This document shows, one piece after another, positions 33,005 to 42,054 of a DNA stretch of 64,000 nt (the first letter of the stretch is position 1; the number at the start of each line of letters is the position of its first letter). The notes below the pieces were generated by a model. That model saw only the letters and a program-made list of their open reading frames with translations. It was not told the DNA's origin and did no database searches. The stretch is from Blastococcus aurantiacus. GTDB lineage: Bacteria; Actinomycetota; Actinomycetes; Mycobacteriales; Geodermatophilaceae. The translations under genes were made by a program, and so were the position numbers. Location: NCBI RefSeq assembly GCF_900102425.1, contig NZ_FNBT01000010.1, forward strand, positions 1-64,000. The letters are read 5' to 3'.

Positions 33005-33034
33005 GGCCGGACGGTAGGAGACGAACGTTTCAGC
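33005..33034 (-). promoter_or_regulatory. Promoter B with shared GAAAC-N7-TCCTA motif
   Basis: Minus strand GCTGAAAC, 7 bases, then TCCTACCGT; TACCGT is the -10 and the GTG at 33003 follows 7 bases later, so the transcript is probably leaderless. Spacing and sequence match promoters A and C. GAAAC-N4-GTCTC is an imperfect version of the inverted repeat in promoter A. Confidence 0.6.
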
Positions 33035-33061
33035 GATGTTCCGGCCGGAACGCGCCGGCGG

Positions 33062-34090
33062 TCAGGTCCGCGGTCGCCACCCCAGCGCCGGCCCGAGGCG
33101 GCCGGCGATGTCGGTGAGGATCTGCTCGTAGTCCTCGTCCGCGAAGCTGAACGGCAGCGCGAACGCCACCTCCCTGACCTCCCGGAATCCGGTGTGGGCG
33201 TGCAGCTGCTCGGCGATCTGCTCGGCGGTGCCGATCAGGTCTGCGGTGAACAGCATGCGGGCCGGCCCCTGCGGGGCGGTCGTGCGGGGGAGGCGCTGGG
33301 CCACGTAGGCGGCGTACTTCTCCCGCTGGGCGGGGGTCGCGCTGTCGGTCGGGATGACCACCAGCCCCTGGGAGACGCGGGCCGCATCCCCGAGCGGGTG
33401 CGCGGCCCGGAAGGCCTGGATCTGGGCGCGCTGGATGGCGGCGAAGTCGGGCTCGGCGCCGTCCTCGGCCTTGACCACGCTGCTGGTCAGGAAGTTCATG
33501 CCGTGCGCGCCGGCCCACCGTGCCGAGCCGAGGCTTCCGCCGCCGTACCAGAGCCGGTCGCGCAGTCCTGCAGCGTGCGGCTGGACGCGGTCGGACCACT
33601 CCTCGACCACCCCCTCGCGCCCGGCGAAGGAGCTCGCCGGCTCACCGCCGACCAGCGCGAGCAGCCGGGCCACCCGCGCGTAGGAGAAGTCCTCCAGCTC
33701 CGCGGTGTCCGGGTAGAGGGCGCCCTTGACGTCGTCCCAGTGCATCGGCGGGCCGACGCTGACGCCGGGGTTGAGCCGGCCACCGGAGAGGACGTCGACG
33801 GTCGCGAGGTCCTCGGCCAGCCGCAGCGGGTTCTCCCAGCCGAGCGGGATCACCGCGGTGCCGAGCTCGATCCGGCTGGTGCGCTGGCTGGCGGCGGCGA
33901 GGACCGCGACGGGGGAGGAGATGCCGTACTGCAGGTGCCGGTGGCGCACCCACGCGCTGTCGAACCCGAGCCGCTCACCCAGCTCGATCACCCGCAGCGT
34001 CGTCTCGTGCCCCGCCCGCGGATGGGCGCCGTCGAAGGAGCCGATGGTCAGGAAGCCGAGCTTCTCCAGCGGCTGCGAGGGGACGGGCAT
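33062..34090 (-). CDS. LLM-class flavin-dependent oxidoreductase
   Basis: This 342-residue luciferase-like enzyme has EKLGFLTIGSFDGAHPRAG at the N-terminus, GFDSAWVRHRHLQYG, SQRTSRIELGTAVIPLGWENPLRLAEDLATVD and SGGRLNPGVSVGPPMHW. These are TIM-barrel strand motifs of FMNH2- or F420-using members. The RHRHLQYG motif suggests a distinct subgroup. AGGAG precedes the ATG at 34090. It is a single gene just upstream of operon B. Its substrate is unknown. Confidence 0.82.
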   Translation of the reverse strand: MPVPSQPLEKLGFLTIGSFDGAHPRAGHETTLRVIELGERLGFDSAWVRHRHLQYGISSPVAVLAAASQRTSRIELGTAVIPLGWENPLRLAEDLATVDVLSGGRLNPGVSVGPPMHWDDVKGALYPDTAELEDFSYARVARLLALVGGEPASSFAGREGVVEEWSDRVQPHAAGLRDRLWYGGGSLGSARWAGAHGMNFLTSSVVKAEDGAEPDFAAIQRAQIQAFRAAHPLGDAARVSQGLVVIPTDSATPAQREKYAAYVAQRLPRTTAPQGPARMLFTADLIGTAEQIAEQLHAHTGFREVREVAFALPFSFADEDYEQILTDIAGRLGPALGWRPRT

Positions 34091-34228
34091 GCGGGGGTGC
34101 TCCTTCGTCGGTCCGGCCGGCCCAGTCAAGCAGCGCCGCGCCCGCACGAGCCGGGGCACCGCCCCCCGAACGGGCGGACTCGCGTCCCGGTGACACGCGC
34201 CGGACCGCCGCTCGTGGATGATCGCGCG

Positions 34229-36565
34229 GTGAGCGGGGGTGGCGGCGAGACGGCACACCCGCCGGTGACCCGCGTCCGTCGCCCGAACGACCTCGTCCAG
34301 CTGCTCACCACCGCGGCCGGGCTGGGCGTGATCGTGCTGCTCACGCTGCAGACGCCCGACGCCGTCGCGACGCTCGACCGCACGGTGCCCACGGTCGTGC
34401 GCGACCCGCTCCGGGCGCTGTTCTCCCTCGCCTCGGTGGTCTCGTCCCTGGCCACGCTGGCCGTCCTGCTCACCGTGGCCGTCGACGCGGCACGGCACCG
34501 GCGGGCGGCCCTGGCCCAGGCGCTGGTCGCCGGCGTGCTCGGCCTCGGGCTCGGTGCGGTGGCGGAGCGCATCGGCGACGCGGCCGGCGGCGTCGTGGCC
34601 GACGTGCTGACCGGTCCCCGCACGGACGCGGCGCTGGTGCCCGTGGTGGCCACGATCGCCTTCCTCGTCGGCGCGGACCTCCAGCGACGGCGGCGCTGGC
34701 GGCAGCCCAGCCGGTGGGCCGTGCTGGCGGGGCTGGCCTGCGGCGTGGCGCTGGGCAACCTCACCCTCCAGGGCACGGTCGCTGCGGTGCTGCTCGGGGG
34801 GGTCGCGGGGCTGGCCGTGCGCCTGGTGGCCGGTGTCAGCTCCGCCCGCCCGTCGGACGACGTCATCCGCACCGAGCTCGCCCGCGCCGGGGTGGTGGTC
34901 GACGCGCTCGAGGTCGCCGAGCAGCACGCGGGCCTGGTCCGCCTGACCGGGGCCGATGCCACGGGCCCGGTGTGCATCACCGTCGTCGACCCCGACGGCC
35001 GGGGGCTGCCGCTGGTGCGCCGGGCCGGGCGCATGCTCCGGTTCCGCGCCGCCGTGGTCGGCCGGCCCTCCCTGAGCCAGCGCGGTGACCTGGAGCGGGA
35101 GGCGTCGAGCGCGGCCCTGGCCGCCGCGGCCGGCGTGCCCGTGCCCGCGGTCATGGCGCTGCTGGCCGTCGGACCGGCGCTGGTCCTGGTCGAGCGCCCG
35201 CTGACCGGCACCCCGCTGACCGAGGCGGGTGAGCGGGCGGCTGACGCGCTGGCGGCGGCCTTCGCGGCGCTGCGCAGGCTGCACGCCGTCGGGCTCGCGC
35301 ACGGCGCGCTCACCCCTGACTGCGTCCTCCTCGAGCCGGACGGGACCGTCGGCTTCCGCGACCTGCGGGCCGCGCAGCCGGCGGCCGGCGAGCTGCAGCG
35401 CGAGCTCGACACCGTCGCCCTGCTGGTGGCCGGCGCGGCCGTCGTCGGCTCGGACGCCGCCGTCGCGGCGCTCCGGGCGGGCGGCGCGGACCCGGTGCCG
35501 CCGCGGGTGCCGGCGCTGCTGCAGCCGGTCGCCCTCCCGTCGTCGGTCCGGCGGGCGGTGCGCGGCACGGGACTGCTCGGCGAGCTGCGGCGCGCCCTCA
35601 CCGGCCCGGACGGCACCGTGGCCGCCGCGCCCCGACTCGAACGCTTCTCCCCGCGGGTCATCCTCACCGTCGCGGCGTCGACCGTCGCGGCCTTCCTGCT
35701 CGCCTCGCAGCTGTCCCAGGTGAGCATCGTCGACGAGCTGCGCCGGGCCGATCCGCTGTGGCTGCTGGTCGCGCTCGGCGGCTCCGCGCTCACCTACGTC
35801 GGGGCCGCCCTCGCCCTCATCCCCTTCGTGCCGGTCGCCCTCTCCCTGGGCCGTACCACGCTGGTGCAGCTGTCGACGGCGTGGCTGACGCTGGTCACCC
35901 CGCCGACGGTGGGCCACGTCGGCCTCAACATCCGGTACCTGCAGCGGGCCGGCCTCACCGTGGGGGCGGCCGCGGCCAGCGTCGCGGTGAGCCAGGTGGC
36001 GACGGTCGCGGCGACCGTGCTGCTGCTCCTCGTCGTCGGCTGGGCCAGCGGGGTGTCGACGGCGCGGCTGTCACTGGTGCCCAGCGGGGACGTGCTGCTC
36101 GTGCTGCTCGGGGCTGTCGCCGTAGTCGGGCTGCTGGTCGCGATCGCGCCGGTGCGCCGCCTGCTGATCAGCCGTCTCGAGCCGCTGGTCCGGCAGTCGC
36201 TGCCCCAGCTGCTCGCCGCCGCCACCGAACCGCGGCGGCTGGCCACCGCGCTGGGCGGCATCCTGCTGCAGAACGCCGGGTACGTGCTGGCGCTGGCCGC
36301 CTCGCTACGGGCGTTCGACGCCTCTCTGGCGCTGCCCACGGTCATCGGCGTCTACCTGGTCTCCTCCGCCGTCGGCTCGGTCGCACCCACACCCGGCGGG
36401 CTCGGCGCGGTGGAGGCGGCGCTGCTCGGCGGCCTGACCGCGACCGGTGTGCCGGTGGCGGCGGCGCTGGCCGCGGTGCTGGCCTTCCGCGTCGTCACGT
36501 TCTGGCTGCCGGCACCGGTGGGCTGGCTCGCCTTCGTCCACCTGCAGCGCCGGCACGCCATCTGA
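34229..36565 (+). CDS. Membrane protein: kinase-like domain plus flippase-like (AglD/MprF) domain
   Basis: This 778-residue protein has five to six N-terminal membrane helices (about residues 25-215). Then comes a soluble region of about 230 residues that resembles a degenerate protein kinase: LVLVERPLTG, RRLHAVGLAHGALTPDCVLLEPDGTVGFRDL, where HGAL replaces HRDL and FRD stands near DFG. A C-terminal lysylphosphatidylglycerol-synthase transmembrane domain (UPF0104) follows, with LVTPPTVGHVGLNIRYLQRAG and PTPGGLGAVEAALLGGL. It may move or modify lipid-linked substrates; the kinase fold is probably a pseudokinase or sugar/lipid kinase relative. The GTG at 34229 is chosen; an in-frame GTG at 34214 is an alternative. 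Confidence 0.75.
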   Translation: MSGGGGETAHPPVTRVRRPNDLVQLLTTAAGLGVIVLLTLQTPDAVATLDRTVPTVVRDPLRALFSLASVVSSLATLAVLLTVAVDAARHRRAALAQALVAGVLGLGLGAVAERIGDAAGGVVADVLTGPRTDAALVPVVATIAFLVGADLQRRRRWRQPSRWAVLAGLACGVALGNLTLQGTVAAVLLGGVAGLAVRLVAGVSSARPSDDVIRTELARAGVVVDALEVAEQHAGLVRLTGADATGPVCITVVDPDGRGLPLVRRAGRMLRFRAAVVGRPSLSQRGDLEREASSAALAAAAGVPVPAVMALLAVGPALVLVERPLTGTPLTEAGERAADALAAAFAALRRLHAVGLAHGALTPDCVLLEPDGTVGFRDLRAAQPAAGELQRELDTVALLVAGAAVVGSDAAVAALRAGGADPVPPRVPALLQPVALPSSVRRAVRGTGLLGELRRALTGPDGTVAAAPRLERFSPRVILTVAASTVAAFLLASQLSQVSIVDELRRADPLWLLVALGGSALTYVGAALALIPFVPVALSLGRTTLVQLSTAWLTLVTPPTVGHVGLNIRYLQRAGLTVGAAAASVAVSQVATVAATVLLLLVVGWASGVSTARLSLVPSGDVLLVLLGAVAVVGLLVAIAPVRRLLISRLEPLVRQSLPQLLAAATEPRRLATALGGILLQNAGYVLALAASLRAFDASLALPTVIGVYLVSSAVGSVAPTPGGLGAVEAALLGGLTATGVPVAAALAAVLAFRVVTFWLPAPVGWLAFVHLQRRHAI

Positions 36566-36592
36566 GTCACCCTGTCGGACCGGGGGCCGGGC

Positions 36593-37279
36593 TCAGGCGT
36601 CGAAGGCGGCGCTCTCCCAGGCGGCGGTCCAGGGCTCCCGGCTGTACTCCAGGCGCAGCCGGCCGGGGCGGGCGTCGATCGTCTCGGCGAAGACCGTGCC
36701 GTACACCCGGCCCTCCCGCTCGCGGCGGACGACGAGTGCCTCGGCCTCGGGTGCGGGCTCCTGCTCCTGCACCAGTCCGCGCCACCGGTCGGGGAAGGCC
36801 GCCTCCGCGAAGGTCCCGCGCCAGAGCTCGCCCTTGCGGTCCTCCGATCCGCCGGAGGTGAACACGTGCGTGCCGGCGGGGTGCTCGGTGGTGGTCAGCC
36901 GCTCGCCGTCGAACTCCCGGCTGGTCAGCCGGTCCGGAGCGACCAGGACGAGGAGGAACCCGGCCATCCCGGTCAGGGCGACGTGGTCCACCCACGCCGC
37001 CCCGTGGACGACGCCGAGCAGGGGGAGCACGCCGCGGCTCGGTGCTCCCGGGGCCGCCGTCCGCTCGTGGTAGCGGTTGAGCACCAGGGCCGTGACGCCG
37101 GTGCCGACGTCGGTGGCGCACCACGTCCCGCCGGCGACGCGGTCCCGGCCGCCGACCACGGAGGGGAGCTCCGGCCACCACCGCCCGGGATCGTCGAACT
37201 GCCGCCCCGTCAGCTCGTCGCGGACGGCGAGGACCTCTCCGGGCCGGTCGCCGGACCGTCGCACCACCACCGTGCACAT
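36593..37279 (-). CDS. TANGO2/NRDE-family protein
   Basis: This 228-residue protein begins MCTVVV with Cys2, as in NRDE/TANGO2 proteins, whose N-terminal Cys recalls Ntn hydrolases. It continues with LAVRDELTGRQFDDPGRWWPE, GGTWCATDVGTGVTALVLNRY and TLTTTEHPAGTHVFTSGG-like segments. TANGO2 relatives are linked to haem and lipid handling, but bacterial functions are not settled. The ATG at 37279 is fixed by the MC start. The converging flippase-like gene ends 27 bases away. Confidence 0.72.
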   Translation of the reverse strand: MCTVVVRRSGDRPGEVLAVRDELTGRQFDDPGRWWPELPSVVGGRDRVAGGTWCATDVGTGVTALVLNRYHERTAAPGAPSRGVLPLLGVVHGAAWVDHVALTGMAGFLLVLVAPDRLTSREFDGERLTTTEHPAGTHVFTSGGSEDRKGELWRGTFAEAAFPDRWRGLVQEQEPAPEAEALVVRREREGRVYGTVFAETIDARPGRLRLEYSREPWTAAWESAAFDA

Positions 37280-37396
37280 GCGGCCATCCTCCCGAGCCGG
37301 GTCGGGCTCCTCCGCGCGGGGCAGGACCTTGCGCTCTGTGCACCGCTCGGCGGGCGGAGAACACTCCCTGACGCAGGCATCCCCGTGGGAGACGCG

Positions 37397-37717
37397 ATGA
37401 GCACCGAGACCAGCACCTCGCGGACGCGACCGGCACGCCCGGCCCCCGACCCCCTCCAGATGAGCGCCGCCGAGAAGTGCATGGCCGAGTGGGAGGCGCG
37501 GCACGACGTCGCCGCCCGCGGCCACCGGAGCAGCCCCGAGGCACTGCAGCACTACGTCGCGCGCTCCCGGCTGAGCCGACCGGTCCCGCCGCACCCTCGC
37601 ACCACCCAGTCCCCGACGGTGCACGAGCGCGAGCGGCAGCAGACCGTGGTGCCTGCGCGGACCGGGCGGCACCGGCCCCGCTCGCTGCTCGCGCGGCTGC
37701 TGCGCCGCTCGGGCTGA
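37397..37717 (+). CDS. Small basic protein of unknown function
   Basis: This 106-residue protein is rich in Arg, Pro, Ser and Thr. A short segment, MSAAEKCMAEWEARHDVAARGH, looks helical, and the C-terminus is basic and hydrophobic (SLLARLLRRSG). No family is recognised. GGGAG lies shortly before the ATG at 37397. It is divergent from the TANGO2 gene and followed by a 22-bp perfect palindrome. Confidence 0.5.
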   Translation: MSTETSTSRTRPARPAPDPLQMSAAEKCMAEWEARHDVAARGHRSSPEALQHYVARSRLSRPVPPHPRTTQSPTVHERERQQTVVPARTGRHRPRSLLARLLRRSG

Positions 37718-37721
37718 CGTC

Positions 37722-37743
37722 GGGCCGGGCCGCGGCCCGGCCC
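37722..37743. terminator. 22-bp perfect palindrome between converging genes
   Basis: The 22 bases from 37722 to 37743 equal their own reverse complement, centred on GCGC-like GGCCGCGGCC. It lies 4 bases after the stop at 37717 and 17 before the converging stop at 37761. As RNA it can form a hairpin from either strand, and it probably terminates both genes. Confidence 0.65.
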
Positions 37744-37760
37744 CGGTCGCCAGGGGCGCG

Positions 37761-40304
37761 TCAGGTCTGGGCGATGGCGTCCAGAACCTTCAGCCGGGCG
37801 GCTCGCCGGGCCGGCCCGACGGCGGCGAGCACGCCGATGACCGCCGCGACGAGCAGGAACACCGCCATCCGCGGGAGGGGGACGACGAGCTCGGTGATGC
37901 CCTGATCGGCCAGTGACCGGCTGAGGGCGACGCCGAACAGCGTGCCGAGGACCAGCCCCAGCACCGCGCCGTAGATGGAGATGACCACGGCCTCGAGCCG
38001 GACCATGCGGCGCAGCTGTGCCCGCCCGAGCCCGACCGCCCGCAGCAGCCCGATCTCCCGCGTCCGCTCGATCACCGACATCGCCAGTGTGTTGACGATC
38101 CCCAGCGCGGCGATGAGCACCGACAGCACCAGCATGGCGTTGATGAGCAGCAGCAACTGGTCGACCGAGCTCTTCTGCTCGTCGGAGAACTCGCCGCGGT
38201 CCTTGAGGTCCACGACGGGATAGGCGTCGGTCACCTCCTCCAGCTGCGGGCGCACGTCGGCCGGTGCCACGTCGTCGGCCAGGTCCACGAAGAGGAAGCG
38301 GTCCAGGGCGACCCCGCCGAACGCGGTGAGCGAGTCCAGGGAGACCACGGTGGAGCCGATCACCTGGTTGGACTCGAAGACACCGCGGACCACCAGCTCC
38401 TGCTGGCGCCCGTCGCGCGTCAGCACCTCTACCGTGTCGCCCACGGCCCAGCCCCGGCCATCAGCTGTGCTCTCGTCGACGAGGAGCCCGTTCCCGCCGA
38501 GCCGTTCGGTCGAGCCGTCGACCAGGCTGAGCTCGATGGAGCGGTCCAGGGAGTCGGGGTCGACGGCGGTCAGGAAGCTGGTCCGGCCGTCGAGCTGGGC
38601 CTGACCCCAGCGCAGCGGCATGATCGCGTCCACGCCGTCGACCTCGGCCAGCTCCGCCGCGACGTCGCCGCTGAACGGGACCTGCACCGCGCTGGACACC
38701 ACGAACTCGGCGCGCACGGAGCCCGTGACGAGCTCGTCGATGCTCGCGTTGGTCGACGCCCCGATGACGCTGAACGCGCTCACCAGGGCCAGGCCGATCA
38801 TGAGGGCGGACGCCGTCGCGGCCGTGCGCCGCGGATTGCGGACGGCGTTCTCCTGCGCCAGCCGCCCGGTCGTGCCCCAGATGCGCGGCAGCAGCGCGCC
38901 CACGCTGCGCAGGAAGGGGACGGCCAGCACCGGGCTCAGCGCCGTCGCCCCCAGGATCAGCGCGAGAGCGCCCAGCCCCACGAGGGAGGCCCCCGTCCCG
39001 CCGTCGTCCGAGAGCGTGCCGCCGACCAGGGCGGCGATGCCGACCGCCGCGAGCACGGCGCCGACCACGGTGCGCCTGCGCAGCCCTCGCTGCGCGGTGA
39101 CGACGTCGTCGCGCATGGCCGCGACGGGCGGCATCCGCGCCGCGCGCCGGGCCGGCACGTACGCCGACACCAGCGTCACCAGGACCCCGACGGCGTAGGC
39201 CCACAGCACCGTGTCGGTGCTGAGGACCAGGTCCCCGTCCAGGGTCAGCCCGAACGAGCCGAACAGGGCGCGCAGCCCGGCGGCGATGCCGTAGCCGGCG
39301 GCCAGCCCGAGGGTGGATCCGACGAGCCCCACCACCAGGGCCTCGCCCAGGACCGACCGGGTCACCTGCCCCCTGCTGGCGCCGAGGGCGCGCAGCAGCG
39401 CCAGCTCGCGGGTGCGCTGGGCGACGAGCATCGAGAACGTGTTGAGGATGATGAAGGTGCCGACGAACAGCGCGATCGCGGCGAAGACCAGCAGGAAGAT
39501 GTTGATGAACTGCAGGGCCTCGGAGAAGTCGGACGAGAGGCTCTCGGCCTGCTCGCTCGCGGTCTTCACGTCGTAGTCCGACCCGACGACGGCGGCGACG
39601 CGGTCGGCCAGCTCGTCGGGGTCGACGCCGTCCGCCGCGCCGACGCCGATCCCGGTGAACTGCCCGGGCGCGCTGAGCAGCTCCTGCGCCGTCGTCGTGT
39701 CGAAGGCGGTCAACGAGGCGCCGGCGAGCCCGCCCTCGTCGCCGAAGCGGAAGGTGCCCACGAGCTCGGCCTCGACCCGGGGTCCGGGGGTCAGCACCGT
39801 GATGGTGTCGCCCACCCGGTAGCCGGTGTCCTCCGCCGAGTTGGTGTCGATCATGACCTCGCCCGGGCCGGTGGCCGCCCGGCCGTCGACGAGCGTGGTG
39901 GGGGAGAGGGACTCCTCGGTGTCCCAGCTGATGCCGATGCCCGGCGCTCCGCCGGTGTCGAGCACCTCGCCGTCGGCGTCGAGGATGTACACGCCCTCGG
40001 CCTGGACATTGCCCTCGACGGCCGCCACACCCTCGACGTCGGCGATCTCGTCGACGAGCCCGGCCGGCACGTAGGTGGCCGTCCCGCCGGTCCCGGTGCC
40101 CTCGAGGCCCTGGTCGAAGGCGGCCGCGCGGGTGACGTTGACATCTGCCGCGGTGCTCTCGAACAGGTCGTTGAACGTCTTGCTCAGGGTGTCGGTGAAG
40201 ATCAGCGTCCCGACGACGAAGGCGACGCCGAGCACGATCGCCAGCCCGGACAGCGCCAGGCGGAGCTTGTGGGCCAGCAGGCTGCGCCAGGTGGTGCGCC
40301 ACAC
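37761..40304 (-). CDS. ABC exporter permease, FtsX/MacB type with two FtsX domains
   Basis: This 847-residue protein has one N-terminal helix (LALSGLAIVLGVAFVVGTLIF), a large extracytoplasmic MacB-like domain, three helices ending in TRELALLRALGASRGQV, a central linker and then a second extracytoplasmic domain and FtsX bundle with RTREIGLLRAVGLGRAQLRRMV. This duplicated layout is typical of actinobacterial MacB/LolCE-like permeases that extrude lipids, peptides or drugs mechanically. The GTG at 40304 lies one base after the ATPase stop. Confidence 0.88.
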   Translation of the reverse strand: MWRTTWRSLLAHKLRLALSGLAIVLGVAFVVGTLIFTDTLSKTFNDLFESTAADVNVTRAAAFDQGLEGTGTGGTATYVPAGLVDEIADVEGVAAVEGNVQAEGVYILDADGEVLDTGGAPGIGISWDTEESLSPTTLVDGRAATGPGEVMIDTNSAEDTGYRVGDTITVLTPGPRVEAELVGTFRFGDEGGLAGASLTAFDTTTAQELLSAPGQFTGIGVGAADGVDPDELADRVAAVVGSDYDVKTASEQAESLSSDFSEALQFINIFLLVFAAIALFVGTFIILNTFSMLVAQRTRELALLRALGASRGQVTRSVLGEALVVGLVGSTLGLAAGYGIAAGLRALFGSFGLTLDGDLVLSTDTVLWAYAVGVLVTLVSAYVPARRAARMPPVAAMRDDVVTAQRGLRRRTVVGAVLAAVGIAALVGGTLSDDGGTGASLVGLGALALILGATALSPVLAVPFLRSVGALLPRIWGTTGRLAQENAVRNPRRTAATASALMIGLALVSAFSVIGASTNASIDELVTGSVRAEFVVSSAVQVPFSGDVAAELAEVDGVDAIMPLRWGQAQLDGRTSFLTAVDPDSLDRSIELSLVDGSTERLGGNGLLVDESTADGRGWAVGDTVEVLTRDGRQQELVVRGVFESNQVIGSTVVSLDSLTAFGGVALDRFLFVDLADDVAPADVRPQLEEVTDAYPVVDLKDRGEFSDEQKSSVDQLLLLINAMLVLSVLIAALGIVNTLAMSVIERTREIGLLRAVGLGRAQLRRMVRLEAVVISIYGAVLGLVLGTLFGVALSRSLADQGITELVVPLPRMAVFLLVAAVIGVLAAVGPARRAARLKVLDAIAQT

Positions 40305-40305
40305 G

Positions 40306-41109
40306 TCAGCGCACCCCGGCCCGGGACGCCGCGTCCGCCTCGCCGGTCCGGTCCTCGGCGGGGTCGAACGCCTTGAGCCGCTCCAGCACCCGCTCGGCGG
40401 TGGGCTCGGCCATCTCGTCGACGATCCGCCCGTCGGCGAGGAACAGGACGCGGTCGGCGTAGCCGGCGGCCTTGGGGTCGTGCGTGACCATGACGACGGT
40501 CTGGTCCATCCGGCGCACCGAGCTGCGCAGGAAGTCCAGCACGTCCGCGCCGCTGCGGGAGTCCAGGTTCCCGGTGGGCTCGTCGGCGAAGACGATGTCC
40601 GGGCGGCCGGCCAGGGCCCGTGCGCAGGCCACCCGCTGCTGCTGGCCGCCGGAGAGCTCGGTGGGGCGGTGCGCCAGCCGGTCCCGCAGGCCGACGGTGT
40701 CGATCACCTGGTCCAGCCACGCCTGGTCCGGCTTCCGGCCGGCGATGTCCATCGGCAGCGTGATGTTCTCCAGGGCGGTGAGCGTCGGGAGCAGGTTGAA
40801 CGCCTGGAAGACGAAGCCGATCCGGTCGCGCCGCAGCACGGTGAGCGCCTTGTCGTCGAGCGAGCTCAGGTCGACGTCGCCGATGAAGGCCTGTCCCTCG
40901 GTCACCGAGTCGAGGCCGGCCATGCAGTGCATGAGCGTCGACTTCCCGGAGCCGGACGGCCCCATGATCGCGGTGAAGCGGCCCCGGTCGAAGTCCACGT
41001 CGACCCGGTCGAGCGCCACCACCCGGGTGTCGCCCTCGCCGAAGACCTTGGTGAGGGTGCGACCGCGTGCTGCCGGGAGTGCGGCGGACTGCGGGCCGGG
41101 GAGGGTCAC
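40306..41109 (-). CDS. ABC exporter ATPase, MacB/LolD type
   Basis: This 267-residue ATPase has Walker A GPSGSGKST, Q-loop FVFQAFNLLPTLTALENI, signature LSGGQQQRVACARAL, Walker B IVFADEPTGNLD and VTHDPKAA. NLLPTLTALENI and DEPTGNLD mark the MacB/LolD subfamily. It pairs with the FtsX-type permease directly downstream. The GTG at 41109 has GGAG 5 bases upstream; a longer in-frame start would add a basic low-complexity leader. Confidence 0.9.
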   Translation of the reverse strand: MTLPGPQSAALPAARGRTLTKVFGEGDTRVVALDRVDVDFDRGRFTAIMGPSGSGKSTLMHCMAGLDSVTEGQAFIGDVDLSSLDDKALTVLRRDRIGFVFQAFNLLPTLTALENITLPMDIAGRKPDQAWLDQVIDTVGLRDRLAHRPTELSGGQQQRVACARALAGRPDIVFADEPTGNLDSRSGADVLDFLRSSVRRMDQTVVMVTHDPKAAGYADRVLFLADGRIVDEMAEPTAERVLERLKAFDPAEDRTGEADAASRAGVR

Positions 41110-41150
41110 GGGAACTCCAGGGGTGAGGGTGTCCGAGGCGTGCGGCCACG

Positions 41151-41156
41151 ACGCTA
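41151..41156 (-). promoter_or_regulatory. -10 element of the MacB-type exporter
   Basis: On the minus strand CCTAGCGT contains TAGCGT, a TANNNT -10, 41 bases before the GTG at 41109. The same CCTAGCGT occurs before several other minus-strand genes here (20041, 45797, 48604), so it is probably the local housekeeping -10. The -35 is not clear. Confidence 0.4.
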
Positions 41157-41267
41157 GGGAAGATCCACGACAGTTCGGTAGGGCTTTTCGGACCATCCGC
41201 CGCACGGCGGACGCACCGCCTCGGCTGCGGCTTGTCGACCTGGTCCCGGCGCGGTTGGCTGACCGCG

Positions 41268-42050
41268 ATGGAGGTCGAGGCGGGCGAGGTGCGGTTCTCC
41301 GTCGTGGAGCACGGGCCGGGGCGGCCCGTGCTGGTCCTGCACGGCGGCTACGTCGACCACCGGGAGGCCGAGGCGTGCTTCGAGCCGGCTCTCGAGGGCG
41401 TCGGTGGTCTGCGGCGGATCTATCCCGACCTGCCCGGCATGGGGCGCACCGCGGCACCCGACACGCTGCGCAGCTCCGACGACGTCCTCGAGGCGCTGCT
41501 CGCGCTCGGGGACGCGGTTTCCGGCGGCTCGCCGTACCTGCTGGCCGGGCACTCGGCCGGGGCCTGCTACGCCCAGGCGATGGCGGCCCGGCGGCCGGAA
41601 CAGGTCGCCGGACTCGCCCTTGTCTGCCCGCTGCTGCCAGGGGTGCGCGACGTCCCGGCGCACCGCGTGGTCGCCGGGGCGCCGGACCTGGGTGACGAGG
41701 AGTTCCGCGGGTACTTCGTGCTGCACACCGCCGAGATGCTCGAGCGGTACGAGCGGTTCGTCGCCCCGTCGGCGGCGCTCGTGGACGTCGCGGCGCAGGA
41801 ACGCCTGGGCGAGCGGTGGGAGCTCACCCCGCATCCCGGACCGCCCTACGCCGGGCCCGCGCTGGTCGTGGCGGGGCGGCTGGACTCGACGGTCGGGTAC
41901 GCCGCCGCCGTCGAGTTCGCCGGGTCGCTTCCGCACGCCACGCTGGCCGTCGTCGACCACGCCGGGCACGCTCTGCCGCACGAGCAGCCGGCGGTGCTCC
42001 GCGCCCTGCTCGGCGAGTGGCTCGGCCGCGTGGAGCGCTCGGGCCGGTGA
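41268..42050 (+). CDS. Alpha/beta hydrolase
   Basis: This 260-residue alpha/beta hydrolase has PVLVLHGGYVDH (oxyanion-hole HGG), YLLAGHSAGACYAQAMAA with the nucleophile Ser in GHSAG, an acid residue in VVAGRLDSTVGY, and the catalytic His in VVDHAGHALPHEQP. The substrate is unknown. The ATG at 41268 begins the first beta strand properly; an in-frame GTG start 12 codons upstream is less likely. It converges with the VOC gene, 4 bases from its stop. Confidence 0.82.
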   Translation: MEVEAGEVRFSVVEHGPGRPVLVLHGGYVDHREAEACFEPALEGVGGLRRIYPDLPGMGRTAAPDTLRSSDDVLEALLALGDAVSGGSPYLLAGHSAGACYAQAMAARRPEQVAGLALVCPLLPGVRDVPAHRVVAGAPDLGDEEFRGYFVLHTAEMLERYERFVAPSAALVDVAAQERLGERWELTPHPGPPYAGPALVVAGRLDSTVGYAAAVEFAGSLPHATLAVVDHAGHALPHEQPAVLRALLGEWLGRVERSGR

Positions 42051-42054
42051 CCGA

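Noticed and set aside
32630-34228. Extension of the flippase-like protein over 33062-34090
   Set aside because: That stretch is the antisense of an intact LLM oxidoreductase; a GTG at 34229 begins a normal membrane protein.
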